The notes beneath the pieces were generated by a model. It was given only the letters and a program-made list of their open reading frames with translations, did no database searches and had not been told where the DNA came from. A program made the position numbers and the translations under genes. DNA of 64,000 bases from Catenaria anguillulae PL171. Taxonomy: Eukaryota; Blastocladiomycota; Blastocladiomycetes; Blastocladiales; Catenariaceae. Positions 1-11,346 of this stretch are shown piece after piece. The stretch covers positions 1 to 64,000 of the forward strand of contig MCFL01000018.1 of assembly GCA_002102555.1 (NCBI GenBank), given 5' to 3'. Position 1 is the stretch's first letter. Every line of letters begins with the position of its first letter.

Positions 1-1079
1 ACCAGCAGCAGCAACCGCGGCTGACCGGGCAGACGCCGACGTCGGTTGTGCCGCAGCAGCACCAGCACCAGCAGCAAATGCCCGCCGTCGCCGCCCAGCA
101 GCCGCAGACGCCCGCCTTTGGCGCTCAACAGCAGCAGACGCCCGCCTTTGGTGCTCAGGTGCACCACTACCACCACCAGCAGCTCGGGCTTTTTTTTGCT
201 GCCGCTCAGCACCATCAACAACAGCACCATCACGACCAACAGCAGCAAATGCCCGCCGCTGGCGCTCAGCAACAGCCGCCCGCCGTTGGCGCTCAGCAGC
301 CGCAGACGCCCGCCGTCGGCGCTCAGCAGCATCAGGCTCCCGCCTTCAACGCTCAGCAGCAGCAAATGCCCGCTGTCAGCGCTCAGCGGCAGCAGACGCC
401 TGCCGTCGGCGCTCAGCAGCAGCAAATGCCCGCTGTCGGCGCGCCGCAGCACGCCCCCACCGTTGCCACCCATCAGCAGCAGACGCCCGGTTTTGCCGGC
501 GCTCCGCAGCAGCAGCACCAGTACCAGCACCAGCACCACCACCAGCAGCACCAGCACCAGCACCAGCACCAGCACCAGCACCAGCATCAGCACCAGCCTG
601 GTTTCGCCGCCGGCGCTTGGCAGCAGCAGACACCTGGTTTCGCCGCCAGCGCTCGGCAGCCGCGGACGCCCGCCTTTGGCGCTTGGCGGGATCAGACACC
701 TCGGCAGCAGCAGACGCCCGCTGTCGGCGCGCCGCAGGACGCCCCCACCGTCGCCACTCATCAGCAGCAGGCGCCCGGCTTTGCCGGCGCTCTGCGGCAG
801 CAGCAGCAGCAGACGCCTGCCTTTGGCGCTCAGCAGCCGCAGACGCCCGGTTTCGCCGCCGCTTGGCAGCAGCAGCATCCGGCTCCCGCGGTCGTCGCTC
901 TGCTGCAGTGGACGCCCACCGTCGCTGCTCAGCAGCAAGCACATGCAGTCGATAGTGGCGCATCCGCTCAAGCCAGCGCACAAGCGCAACAGCCCCAGCA
1001 CCAACAAGCACCTTCCGCTCCCGCTGCCCAGCAACATGACCCTCTGTATTCATCTCGGTATCATCCATACCAGCGTTGA
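1..1079 (+). CDS. Gln/Ala/Pro-rich repeat protein, 3' part of gene
   Basis: The reading frame is open from the left edge and ends with TGA at 1077-1079, so this is the C-terminal part of a longer protein or exon. About 340 residues are visible. They are almost entirely imperfect repeats of about ten residues (pattern QQQTPAFGAQ / QQQMPAVGAQ) with a His/Gln tract near the middle (bases 510-600), ending in a non-repetitive tail (HDPLYSSRYHPYQR). No enzymatic domain, signal peptide or membrane segment is visible. Composition resembles low-complexity, prion-like or transcription-associated fungal proteins, but that is an analogy only. The opposite strand also has long open frames, which are a by-product of the CAG/CGC repeats. 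Function unknown. Confidence 0.6.
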   Translation, partial: QQQQPRLTGQTPTSVVPQQHQHQQQMPAVAAQQPQTPAFGAQQQQTPAFGAQVHHYHHQQLGLFFAAAQHHQQQHHHDQQQQMPAAGAQQQPPAVGAQQPQTPAVGAQQHQAPAFNAQQQQMPAVSAQRQQTPAVGAQQQQMPAVGAPQHAPTVATHQQQTPGFAGAPQQQHQYQHQHHHQQHQHQHQHQHQHQHQHQPGFAAGAWQQQTPGFAASARQPRTPAFGAWRDQTPRQQQTPAVGAPQDAPTVATHQQQAPGFAGALRQQQQQTPAFGAQQPQTPGFAAAWQQQHPAPAVVALLQWTPTVAAQQQAHAVDSGASAQASAQAQQPQHQQAPSAPAAQQHDPLYSSRYHPYQR

Positions 1080-2124
1080 TTCCATCCTGTGTTCGTCTTG
1101 GGTTGTGCTGTGTTGACGCTCGTGTGCTTTTGCTTTCCCTTCCTTCATTGCGCGATGTGTCGAGTGCTTTTCCTTTTCGCCTCTTTCCTTTTTGTTCTTT
1201 GCACGGTCAACTCTTTTCTTAGCACGATTCACCTGTATTCTTTCCAACGTAGCGTGTCCGCTCTATGTCCGGCCTTGAGTCCGCTCTATGTACATGTCCG
1301 GCCTTGCTTCTCGCAATTGCAAGCCTTCGCATGAAATGCAAAATATATATGCAATTCACCAATGTTTATCATGCGCGCGCATGCACAGGTATGTGTGGCT
1401 TGTGTGTCAACATGTGCGCGGTCGGCAGCATCTCGAGCTCTGATCTGCAGCTGCGCACTGTGCCCTGCAAGCCACATCAGAAAGGTCAACCAGGGCGATC
1501 GCGCGATCGGCGTGGCTGTGCACACTCTTGAACACATGACCACGAAAAGTGTCCGCTCTCAAATGTCATTTTCGGTTGCGATGGCCGGACACTTCGCGAA
1601 ATTGCCCCCTGCCCGGACACTTTGGTTCACTGGGGCAACTACCGGCGGGATTGGATTGGATCACGCGGGTACCAATCTGTGGCGGCGAACCCAAGTCACC
1701 AGGCTCAGTTTGCCAAGGTTTGCTTGCCTCTGCCTGTGCTGTGCCTCCTCTTCATTCCTCTGGAGTCCATGTCTGCCCTGCCAGTGGGCAACGCCTGCTT
1801 CCATCTCCGCCTGCTCCTCAACAATTGCAGTTTTCAATACGCTCAAAGAAGGTAAAGACTCAGCGCATTCCTAGAATCGCTGTCGGTCCTGAAAGGATAT
1901 CTGGTATGTCTGTGATCCGCTCTCGACTTGCCTCGAGCCGGCCGTTCCTTCCCGATGGTCGTCTCATATTAATACATCCCGGCTCATGATGCCGTCACTT
2001 GTACTTATCCCAAAACACAGATCCTCTGGCACGCTGTCACAGTACACTCGCACGAGAATAGTTTCCGCGACCGGCGCAGATCACAACCACGCACGCCCTC
2101 AACACGACGACAACGCAAGAGAGG
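1080..2124. other. Intergenic region with short repeated motifs
   Basis: No convincing gene. A 9-mer occurs three times: AAGTGTCCG at 1547-1555 and its inverse CGGACACTT at 1586-1594 and 1614-1622. The string GTGTCCGCTCT occurs near 1254 and again near 1550. This could be a clustered regulatory site upstream of the next gene. Confidence 0.4.
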
Positions 2125-5100
2125 ATGGCCACGGCCCCAGCACCAGCCCATTCTCATGCCCTGGTACCAGTCCCACCTGGATCTCCAGCGGCGACTACCC
2201 ATGCCCATGCTGTCGCAGATCGCTATGGTCCAGCAGCAGCCAACGACATCCGCCATCAAGTCACGGCTGATCCGCACTCACTTCGACCGCCACCAAAACT
2301 CAAGGCCAACGCCACACACCTTCTTGCCGGCGACGTCAGTCAGCTCAATGCCAGTGACTTGATCTCGCCGCCACCGTCGACGCTTGCCAGCCTTACTTCG
2401 ACACCAAACGGATCCGAGTTACTTTCGTTTGACCTCAACCTCGAACTGCCACCCATCCCAATGTTGCGCACCCGCGGGGAGACGGTGACATCGGATACCC
2501 AACAGCGAATGCTTCTGCAGCGGCAGTCAACGGCAGTCGCCATTGCTGATCACGACATGCGGCCGGATTCTGAGCTCATGGGTCGGTATTCCATGCTGGA
2601 CTACCCCTTGCAAGATGGATATGGAGCAGCGGACGCACAGGCACAATCAATCTATCCCAAACTCGCGGTCGCCCAGACTGATGCCGCAACAGATACACTT
2701 GACGGTACACACCGCCAGTATCCGCTCTTGACGCCGGCCCCGTCTTATTCTTTCGATTCGACGTCGTATCTGGACGGCAGCAGCAATGCAAATCTCCCTA
2801 CGGCAGTGCTTGACTTGCCTCCTCCACCGCCGCCACCAGCACCTCGCTCAGCAACCTCTTCGCCAAACGCTCCCATCAGCCCGGCGGCATCATTTCACTT
2901 GACCACCGCCTTTGCATTTGACCCCACGTCGACGCTCCTGGCCTCTGCTATTCCACTTCCCGAAAGCCCTGCCGTTGATTCAGGTGGACGGGCTTCGTTG
3001 TCCGACTCTGTATTTGCTCGCGCCTTCGGGTTCGAGTCCAATGCCGACCCTGCATTTGTTCCTACCCCCGAGCTATTGCCCAACTCAAACGCTCCACCCG
3101 CACCGTCTGCGCTTGCTGCTCGTGCAACGGTTCCTTCCCCCAATCTTGCCCCGATTTCGGCGTCTGTGTTTCCATCAGCCATTTCGTTCGCGTCCAGTGC
3201 GGATCACCCATCGAGCAGTGCCTCAACAGTCCGGCCAAATCAGTCGGCAGCCACCGCCAATTCGTTCCTGGATCAAACTCCGACGCAAAGCTTGACGCCG
3301 CAACCTCAGCCAAGGAATTCGATGCCTGGCGGTATTGCTCCGGCTGCCAATGCCGAGATCGGCTCGCCGTTTGAACTGCAAGTTGAAGATGATTGTACGT
3401 TGATTTGCCTGGTTTCGCTTCCTGTTTCTCGTTGCAAGCCTGACCACACTTTATTCACGTCACAGACCATTCGCGTCCAATGGATTGTCCCACCACCTCC
3501 TCCTTTGCCTTTCCCTCGCCGCCCAGCCCAGCCACCATTTTTGGCGACTCAATCGAGAACTCTGGGTTCCTCAACGACTCTGCCTATTCAGGCACGGTTC
3601 TGTCCGAACCGGTGCCAAGGCTGTCCAAACTCTCCACCGCACCTACACCCTCCACCGAGACGCTTGCCACACGTCGAAACGCACCCTCGCTTCGTCTGTC
3701 ATCATCATCGCCTTGCTCTCCTCAGTCGGAGACGGATCAGCAAGTGCGCGCACAATCGCCCACATTGGTCCAACAAGATGTCCCACTGGATTCCGCCGTC
3801 GTAGTGAGTACAACTGCATCCTCGTCCTCGTCTGCTGCGTCCATTTCAGACAAGCGCCTCCATCACGAATTGGGCGACCAAGTGCGCCTTGACGATGCAA
3901 TCACTGATCTGCCATTGTCGCCAAGAGCAGCAAGCATTGCGAGCACATGCTCTACAAGCTCCCGCACGCTCAAGCGGTCCAAGGGATGCGACCAGCTGTC
4001 CAAGCATTATTCACCGACCAAGCCCGTGGTTGTCCCATCTGCGTCCAACACGTCCATGGCCAGTGACTTTGGATCGCTTCCGCCATTGACGCTCCCAACC
4101 CTCGCGCCGCTGTCGCCCTTGGCGGAACCCAATGCACCAAACCCGCCGCCGCTCGATGCGAACGCAATTAACGTCACTCCTACTTCTGAATCACATCCCA
4201 CTGGTTCTCCAGGTCCACGCTCGCCTCCTCGCCTTGCGATTCCTCCTCCGCCAGTGCCGCTGCCGGCGACGCCGCACTCGCCCACGGCCGCGTCGTTTGC
4301 TTCAACGCCGCGCCGGCGCAGCGTTCCCGCACGCCAAGAAATGCGCGCATCGTACGCAGCCTCGTCCATTTATCAACTGCAAGCGTTTCTGGACTCCATT
4401 TCGGATCCCCCCGTGGGCGAGCTGCCGCCTCTCGAAATTGGCGAGCCGTTGAGTTTGGCGAGTCTTGGGGTACAGCCGACGCACGGGTCGGGAAAAGTCC
4501 CGGCGGCGGTCGTGGTGGTTCCAGAAACAAGGGATCAGTTGGAGGAATTGAATCGCAAGATTGATCTAGTTGCGGATGAGGTGGTTGAGTTGGAGCGCGT
4601 TCTCATGACCGTGGCCGAGGATGAGAGCGAAGACGACGATGGCGAGGTTGCAAGAGTGGCAGGGCTTGCTGAGGATGAACAGGCAAAGAAGGATGGGTCG
4701 GTCGTGGGTCATCAGCGGACATCCACTCTTTCAGTTGGTGGCGAAGACGGAACCCAGTTGGGCAAGAAAAAGTCTTTGAATGAAGTGATTATGGGTAAGA
4801 AGCGGCTGTTGAGGCAAATGTCGCAGGTGTCGCTGCAAGGTATGTGGCTCTTTCCTCTCTCTCGATTTCCATGACATCCCACTTACTGACAGGTGTGTTC
4901 ATCATTAGCCGAGGCACGACTCGGTCGCCCGTATGAGGACCCCGTCCCGACAATCCGCTCGCTCTCCTCGACCCTGGGCGCGTCTTGCCCGTACCCAGGC
5001 ATTGACGAATCCCGTTGGCTCGCCTATGTCCACCAGCGCGACGTTGTTCAAGGCAAGAAGCAATTCAATGTGTCTGCCGCCCATGGCATTCGCTTCCTCA

Positions 5101-6659
5101 TCAACCGTGCCATTCTTCCCAACCCGGACGCGCCCGTTCCACCTACCCAGCGCTTGCACCACCAGCTCCAATGCGCACACGCCATTGCCACATTTTTGAT
5201 CAACGAGTACGGTGTCAGCATGACGTCGGTCGGCAGGCTTCTCGGCCAGTCGCACGAGTTTTCGCGCATGGTGCTCAAGGAATACGTTGCACAATTGCAC
5301 TTGGGTCCGGGCGTACCACTGGATCACGCCGTGCGCGCCTTTCTAGCTCGTGTGCGGCTTCCAGGAGACCAGGATGCCATGGATCGGATTGCTGACGAGG
5401 TGGCCCGGGGCTGGTGGGAGCAGAATGCCATGAGCACACGAGTGCTGCCCGTGCGGACGCAGTCGCCCATGATGCCCGGTGGGGCCCCTGTGCCGCCCGG
5501 TGGGCAGTATGGCCAGCATCAGCATCAACCCCATCAGCAACATCAACAACAGCCGCCCGCGCCTCCACCGAGGTCACGGTCGCCACTTCACAGTATTACC
5601 GCGGCCCTTGCAAGTTTGCGCAACCGTGCCGGTTCCGGGGCGTCTACCATGTCGACCATGACGCACCACAGCCTGGGTCGTGGCGGTCATCATGAACCAA
5701 TCACACTCGGCTTATCGCATTGGTGGTGGACGTTACCGGTGGCCGTGGCGCTGACTGGGGCATTATTCAAGCTGCATGTGGAAGCCATTGCAGGCATGAT
5801 CAAGCGCGGAAACAGGCAGCAGCGCAAGGCGTTTGTGGGCATTGTCGCCAAGGATTTGGATCGCGCCGTACCTGGATTGGCCGAGGATCAAGGCTTGGCG
5901 AATGCACTCAAGGCCGTGTACGATGACGCCGTCTCGATTCCTGGAGCAGTCTCGGGCGACAATGAGTTTTTCGCCCTGTACATGTACTTTCAGGAAATGG
6001 AGCGAGCCCTGCAAGTCGAGTACGAATCCTTGTTTGCATCCAGTTTGGGCGAGGGCGAGCAGGTTCCGCCAAGGTCGCCCACGTCGCCGCTTGTCGCCGC
6101 AACGTCACCCACTTCGCCCATGTGGTCGCATCACCCATACTCGACCGGGACTGCCTCTGGCTCTGGCCACACATCGTCGTCGCCCACACACTCGTTTCCG
6201 CGCAGCGCAACACCAGACCAACCCATGCTCATGCGGTGCATGCCGTCGTTTGCATCCGCAGCATCTGCGTCGTCACGCAACTCGACCAGTTCCAGCCGTG
6301 TCGTTCGCGGTCCCGCGCGGCACACGAGCCTGGATCCGCCCATGTCGGTAGCGTCCATGTCGGTTGCCGGTGCCGGGACAGGGCCAAACGGGCATTCTTC
6401 GTCGTACATTCCCATGTCGCCTGCGTATGCAAGCTCGGATCTCAGCGTCGCCGATAGTACGTCCAAACGGAGCGCGTTGGGCAGGAGCAAGGACAGCATG
6501 GTCAGCGCGTGGAAGAAGATGAAGCGCAAGTTGTCAACCAGCCAGCAACAGCAACATCATCATGATTACCTGCAGCAGCAGGAGCACCATCGGCCGTCGC
6601 ATTTGGCGACGACGCACGGACGACCAGTGACGCGGTTCCCCCCGACGGCGGAGGAGTAA
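2125..6659 (+). CDS. Sec7-domain protein (ARF guanine-nucleotide exchange factor family)
   Basis: Three exons (2125-3394, 3466-4839, 4909-6659) join in frame to give 1464 residues. Both introns are short with GTACGT/GTATGT donors. Residues 1-880 are Ser/Pro-rich and probably disordered, with an acidic stretch near 830. A Sec7 domain lies around residues 930-1050: it starts with GKKQFNVSAAHGIRFL, continues with the conserved FL..YGVS, and ends with RFLARVRLPG-type helices. Sec7 domains load GTP onto ARF GTPases at membranes. The catalytic glutamate finger of the family motif (RLPGEAQ) is here RLPGDQD, so Glu is Asp. A Ser-rich tail and a C-terminal basic stretch (KKMKRKLS) follow. The closest fungal types would be EFA6/Syt1/Yel1-like, but I do not see a clear PH domain. 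Start chosen as the first ATG of the continuous frame. Confidence 0.8.
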
Positions 6660-7148
6660 TGTGGACCGAGTGTTCCTTCTTCTTTGACTTTTCTGGCTCT
6701 CCATCCGCCCATTTTCTTTGGGCAACTTTTCTCCGTTTCACGCACTCTGTTGTTTTCTCCCGACGCACTTTTTTTCCCATGTACCTCGAGTCCATGTCCC
6801 TTCTGTTGATTTGTCCCTGGCCTCTTTTTTACCTTTTCCATCATCAACGCCCTCTCTTGCCGTGCGTCTCGCATACGTAGATGTCTTTGTGTTTGCTAGT
6901 TTTGTTTTCTCGTTTTGTGTGATTCGTTTCCATTCTGTCTTTACGCTGGTCGCCAATGTCTGTCTTGCATTTTCTTTGCATTTCTCATTTCTTGATACAC
7001 AATGTACCCTTATCGTTCCGGCTCTCAGCACCCGCCAAGACAGACATGGTCTGCGGCATGCCATACGTACATATGAGATATTCGGAGCACAGGAGAGGCT
7101 GTGAGCTGGCGCCGGCAGAGAATCCGTTCATCAACAATCACGCAAGCC
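6660..7148. other. Intergenic, 3' region of Sec7 gene and SPT8 promoter
   Basis: T-rich, stop-rich sequence with no coding signal. It should hold the 3' UTR of the gene to the left and the promoter of the gene to the right. Confidence 0.4.
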
Positions 7149-8842
7149 ATGAATATATGTACCCGTAACAACATGACGCAAGAAACCAACCGACCCGTCA
7201 CCAGCTACGAATTCACACCAGTTGTATGTCATTGCCATCTTGCCCACCGACGGCACCACGGCCGCCGCCGCCAGCAGAGTCATGATCATGATCACCAGTC
7301 TTCGTGTTAAGCACAAATTCCATCTTGTCAACAGGCTTCGCTCGTCACTGCGGCTCCAATCTACGCCATTGCCCCGACAAAGTCATGGAAATGGGTGTTT
7401 ACGGGTGGCAGCGACGGCCGCATCACCAAGTACGATCACGTTGGTACGATCATGGGCAAGACCATGCTCACACAAAACCAGCGATCGGGCCAAGTCGAAA
7501 CGGTGGTCAAGGGTGGTCATTTGCTTTCCTATTGGTACAATGAAGAGTCAAAGGACTCGCAAGCCAACTGGACCGCCGCGCGATTGGCTCCGCCGGCCAC
7601 CACAAGCGCTCATCATTCCGAGCAGCATGATGCAGCGACCACAGCCGCGGTGGTCAAGCCCGAGCCGGTCGCGGGATCGGAGGCGCTCAAGCCGCCAGCG
7701 GCCTCGACTGGTGCTGCATCGTCAAGCATCGGCGGGATCAGTGGCTCGACGGCCACCATTACTGCGCCGCCCATTCCACCAGCCGGTGTGCCCGATATTT
7801 CGCCCGTGTTTGCACTTGCTGCGCATTCAGAAGCTCAATGGGTGATTGCTGGAACTCGCCGGGGTGGGGTTGCTCTCTACTCGGCACGGCACGATGAAGG
7901 CACGCAGTTTGCTTGTTTACCTGGGCATACCGACATGGTGAGCGCAGTGCAGATTGTTGCTGGTGAGGACAAGGTGCTGTCGGGATCCTGGGACTCGAGC
8001 GTACTGGTACGTCGACACTGCTCCTTCTCTCAGTCTACCTGCTGCGTGAGTTAACGGTGCATGAATTTGCCATTATCAGCTCTCAGATCTTCACACTGGT
8101 AAACCCATCTGCCGCATGACCAAACCCATTTCCACAGTGGCGTCCATTGAGGCCCACCCTTCCGACCCAAACTCGTACCTCATCACCTCCCTTGGCGGTC
8201 TGTGCACACAGTGGGACATTCGTTCGCCAACTCGCCCATCGATTACGTTCGAGTTGCCTGCAAAGACTCCACCCTGGGCCCTTTCCGTACGCCTCTACTC
8301 CTCGTCCTTCGTATTCCCGCCCGTCATGCCGTGCTCACCTCCACTACTTATGGCATAGGCTTGTTACAATCCACGATCCGAGCACATTTACATCGGGCGC
8401 CGAAACTATACCGTCGACGAGTTTGCGCCAGGCGGCAAGTTTGTGCGCACACTCACGTTACCTCGCAACTCTGGCCAAGTCTCGCGTGTTCTGTGTATGG
8501 AGAATGGGCGGTCGCTCTTGATTGGGTCAACGGATATCGTGCGCCAATGGGATTTAGATCATTCTGGAAAGGGAGTCCCATTCACCATCATTCCCGGGCA
8601 TGGTGCAAATGTTGCTGATTTTGGTACGTGCGTCCCTGTTCCGTTTCCGCGCTGCGCAGCTGCTGCGCATGCTCAATCACGTGGCCGCCATACCATTTCT
8701 GACCCTGGCTATTCCTGTTTGTGTAGCGGTCGATCCGTCGTCGCGCTTCATGATTTGCACAAGCGGTAATCGTGGGTGGGAGACCAATGTCAAGGACACG
8801 CCGCTGTCGTTGGTGTTTACGGTAGCCAAGGTTTACGAGTAA
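7149..8842 (+). CDS. SPT8: SPT8, WD40 subunit of the SAGA complex
   Basis: Five exons (7149-7223, 7335-8006, 8080-8286, 8359-8623, 8727-8842) join in frame to 444 residues. The product is a WD40 protein matching Spt8, the SAGA subunit that contacts TBP in the nucleus. Recognisable Spt8 blocks in order: WKWVFTGGSDG.I near the N-terminus, KGGHLLSYW, SPVFALAAHSE, LSGSWDSSV, the block IYIGRRNYTVDEF, LTLPRNSGQVSRV, and a C-terminal CTSGNRGWE. A second ATG at 7173 is an alternative start. The protein is shorter at the N-terminus than yeast Spt8, whose acidic leader is missing here. All four introns are 72-111 nt with GT..AG ends. Confidence 0.85.
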
Positions 8843-9510
8843 CCCGGAGCTGTGTAACTTGAGATGTACCGGCTCGGTCACATTCAACTGCAATACACAT
8901 CATCATCCATCTATTGCCCCTCATTGCACCTTGAATGCGATCATAGAGCTCGTCGAGTGCCAAACCCAACACCTCTTTCCCCGTAACGGATGAGGAGGTA
9001 CATACGCGTCCTCGCCGCGCTCAACGGGTTCTTTGTGCAAAAAGTCTGTCCCAGACTGACTACTCCCGACAGATGCAACGGATGCGCCGATGCATTTGCT
9101 GGCACCACTCACCGATCGAGCACTCGCAGGGACCGCCTCCGTTGCGTTATGCGGTTGACGTGTGATGCGAACATTGTGAAACACCGCTACGATTTGAGCT
9201 TTACCGACGCGTTGGTCGGCGCGTCTCGCAGGTTGCTGCGCACACCTGAGCAGCGAAGCGCAACATCGGTGCATCATGTCAGTGCAGCTCGGCGAGGAGT
9301 AGTACTTGCGTGCGCAGTAGCTCAGGCATACCTAGTTGCGCAGCAACAGGGCCAAGCTGTACCTGCGCAGCAGGTATCTGGGGATGGAAGATGCCAATTG
9401 TATAAAGCGTCGTTGCCTCCCATCTCACTTTCCATCCGCTGAACCTCATCATCCAAATCCATTTCATTCGCATCAACCAAACCTCCAAAACCAACCCGTT
9501 CCATTCCAAA
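8843..9510. other. Intergenic region containing the promoter of the repeat-protein gene
   Basis: No coding signal. A TATA box and a CCAAT-like element lie near its right end and are listed separately. Confidence 0.5.
9401..9407 (+). promoter_or_regulatory. TATA box (TATAAAG) of the repeat-protein gene
   Basis: TATAAAG lies 110 bases before the ATG at 9511, with CCAAT at about 9394 directly before it. Good position for a core promoter of a strongly expressed gene. Confidence 0.5.
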
Positions 9511-11346
9511 ATGTCGGCTCCTCTTCAACTCAACTTGATCGAAGTCAACCAAGCCTCAGGCACCAACCAAGCCCAGTTCTCGCGCACGGACATTGACATG
9601 ACGGCCGTCAACAACTGTGCCCCCGGCCAAGATGTCCAACTCAACGTCATCCAAGCCAACCATGCTTCGGGCACCAACTTGCAGCAAGCTCAATTTACCG
9701 ACGTTAACGCGCTCGTCGGCAAGATTCATGCCAACCCGAACGTCGGTGACGTCCAAGTCAACTACATTGGCCAAAATGCCGCCTCGGGCAACAACATTGG
9801 GCAAACCCAAGTCTCGGACGTTGGAGTGTCCTCGACGACCGGCCAAGCTTGGGCCGACAAGGCCACCGTCGTCGGCCACGGCGGTGACATTCAGGCCAAC
9901 ATCATCAACGCCAACCAAGCAAGCGGCAACAACATTGGCCAGTCGCAGCACCTCAACGTGGACGTGAACGCAACGGCCACGGGCGGATCCAAGTGGGGCA
10001 ACTTGCAGTCTGGCGGCGATGCACAAGCCAACGTCATTACGCAAAATGCTGCGTCCGGCAACAACATTGGCCAACAGCAACAAACCTCGGTCGACTTGTC
10101 CACTTCCACGGCTGGTACCGGTCCCGCTCAAGATCAAGCCCAGTGTGTTCCCATTGTTGATGTCACCCCTGTGGGCACCGATGTGCAGACCAACGTCATC
10201 GCCCAACAAGCGGCCTCAGGTAACAACATTGGCCAAGCTCAGCAGACCGTGGTGGATGTGACCGCGTCTGGTGCACAGCAATCCGCCGTCAAAGTGGATC
10301 AGGGTGCTTGTGTCAACGGTGCCGGACAAGCTCAGCAGCAGCAGCAGTCGCAGCATGTTGACGCGACTGCGAGCTCCTCGACCTCGATTACCACCTGCAA
10401 CTCGACCGCTCAACAGCAACAGCAAGTCACCGATCATCAGCAGGGCGTGACGTACACGACGACTTCCCACGGCTCTGACGTTCAAACCAACTTGATCCAA
10501 GCCAACCAAGCGTCCGGGAACGACATTGTCCAAGCCCAGCATGCCAACGTCGATGTCGTTGCATTCGGCACGTCATGCCGTGGCGAAGGGACCGAGACGC
10601 AGACCATTGTCGATATGACCCAGCACGGCCAACAAGTCCAGCAGCAATGGACTCAGCAAACCATGGGTGGCGATGGGCACATTCAAACGACAGTCACTGT
10701 CGACTGCGGGCATCAACAACAGCAGCAGCAGACCGATATTCATCAGCAAGCCCAACAGCAGCAGCAACAGCAAGTCCAGCAGAATTGCGACGTCTCGCAA
10801 GGCCAATACCAGTACCAACAACAAGGCGACGTGCAGTACTACGGCCAGCAGCAGGCCAACGCCCACCAAGGTGCTCCGTCACAATCGCAGTCGCAATGGA
10901 CCCAGCAAACTGACGTTTGCCAAGGCCAAGGCGGCGATCAGTTCCAGCAGACGATTGACGTGACGAACGGGTGGACCGTCCAGCACCAGCAATGGGGCGG
11001 CGATGTGCAAACGTCGGTGATTCAAGCCAACCACGCCAGCGGCAACAACATCTACCAGTCGGGCACCGTCAACGTGGACGCATTCGCGGGCCAGTCGACC
11101 TGGCAAAGCCATCAAGTCGTCAATGGCGGCGACATTCAGACCAACGTGATTCAAGGCAACAGTGCGTCTGGGTCCGACATTTATCAGCATGGCGACGTGA
11201 ATGTGGACGTGACAGCGTGGAACCACGCGGGCGGCGACATTCAAACCAATGTGATTCAAGCAAATCAAGCCAGTGGGTCCAACATTCACCAGTACTCGGG
11301 GGCCGATGTGGACGTGAGCTCGTTTGCGTTTGCGACTGGGTGTTGA
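9511..11346 (+). CDS. Ten-repeat NASGNNI protein, curli-like pattern, function unknown
   Basis: An intronless frame of 611 residues. It has no signal peptide, membrane segment or known domain. It contains ten copies of a core of the form N-[QAH]-[AS]-SG-[NTSD]-[ND]-I-x-Q-x-[QG], usually introduced by GGD[IV]Q[TA]NVI and followed by a V-D-V strand-like segment. Copies 1-6 lie in residues 1-250, copy 7 near 330, and copies 8-10 at the end. Between copies 7 and 8 is a Gln-rich insert of about 150 residues. The alternation of Gln/Asn at fixed spacing recalls bacterial curli repeats (Q..G..N.A...Q), which stack as a beta-solenoid amyloid. That is an inference from pattern, not homology. The strong TATA box suggests abundant expression. 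Confidence 0.75.
   Translation: MSAPLQLNLIEVNQASGTNQAQFSRTDIDMTAVNNCAPGQDVQLNVIQANHASGTNLQQAQFTDVNALVGKIHANPNVGDVQVNYIGQNAASGNNIGQTQVSDVGVSSTTGQAWADKATVVGHGGDIQANIINANQASGNNIGQSQHLNVDVNATATGGSKWGNLQSGGDAQANVITQNAASGNNIGQQQQTSVDLSTSTAGTGPAQDQAQCVPIVDVTPVGTDVQTNVIAQQAASGNNIGQAQQTVVDVTASGAQQSAVKVDQGACVNGAGQAQQQQQSQHVDATASSSTSITTCNSTAQQQQQVTDHQQGVTYTTTSHGSDVQTNLIQANQASGNDIVQAQHANVDVVAFGTSCRGEGTETQTIVDMTQHGQQVQQQWTQQTMGGDGHIQTTVTVDCGHQQQQQQTDIHQQAQQQQQQQVQQNCDVSQGQYQYQQQGDVQYYGQQQANAHQGAPSQSQSQWTQQTDVCQGQGGDQFQQTIDVTNGWTVQHQQWGGDVQTSVIQANHASGNNIYQSGTVNVDAFAGQSTWQSHQVVNGGDIQTNVIQGNSASGSDIYQHGDVNVDVTAWNHAGGDIQTNVIQANQASGSNIHQYSGADVDVSSFAFATGC

Noticed and set aside
376-1068. 230-residue frame antisense to the Gln-rich repeats
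   Set aside because: Product of the CAG/CGC repeat composition on the other strand.
10216-10869. Leu/Val-rich minus-strand frames under the NASGNNI repeat gene
   Set aside because: Reverse strand of CAA/CAG codons; no independent signal.
9511-11346. CRISPR-like array
   Set aside because: The repeats are protein-level, vary at the DNA level, and lie in one continuous frame.
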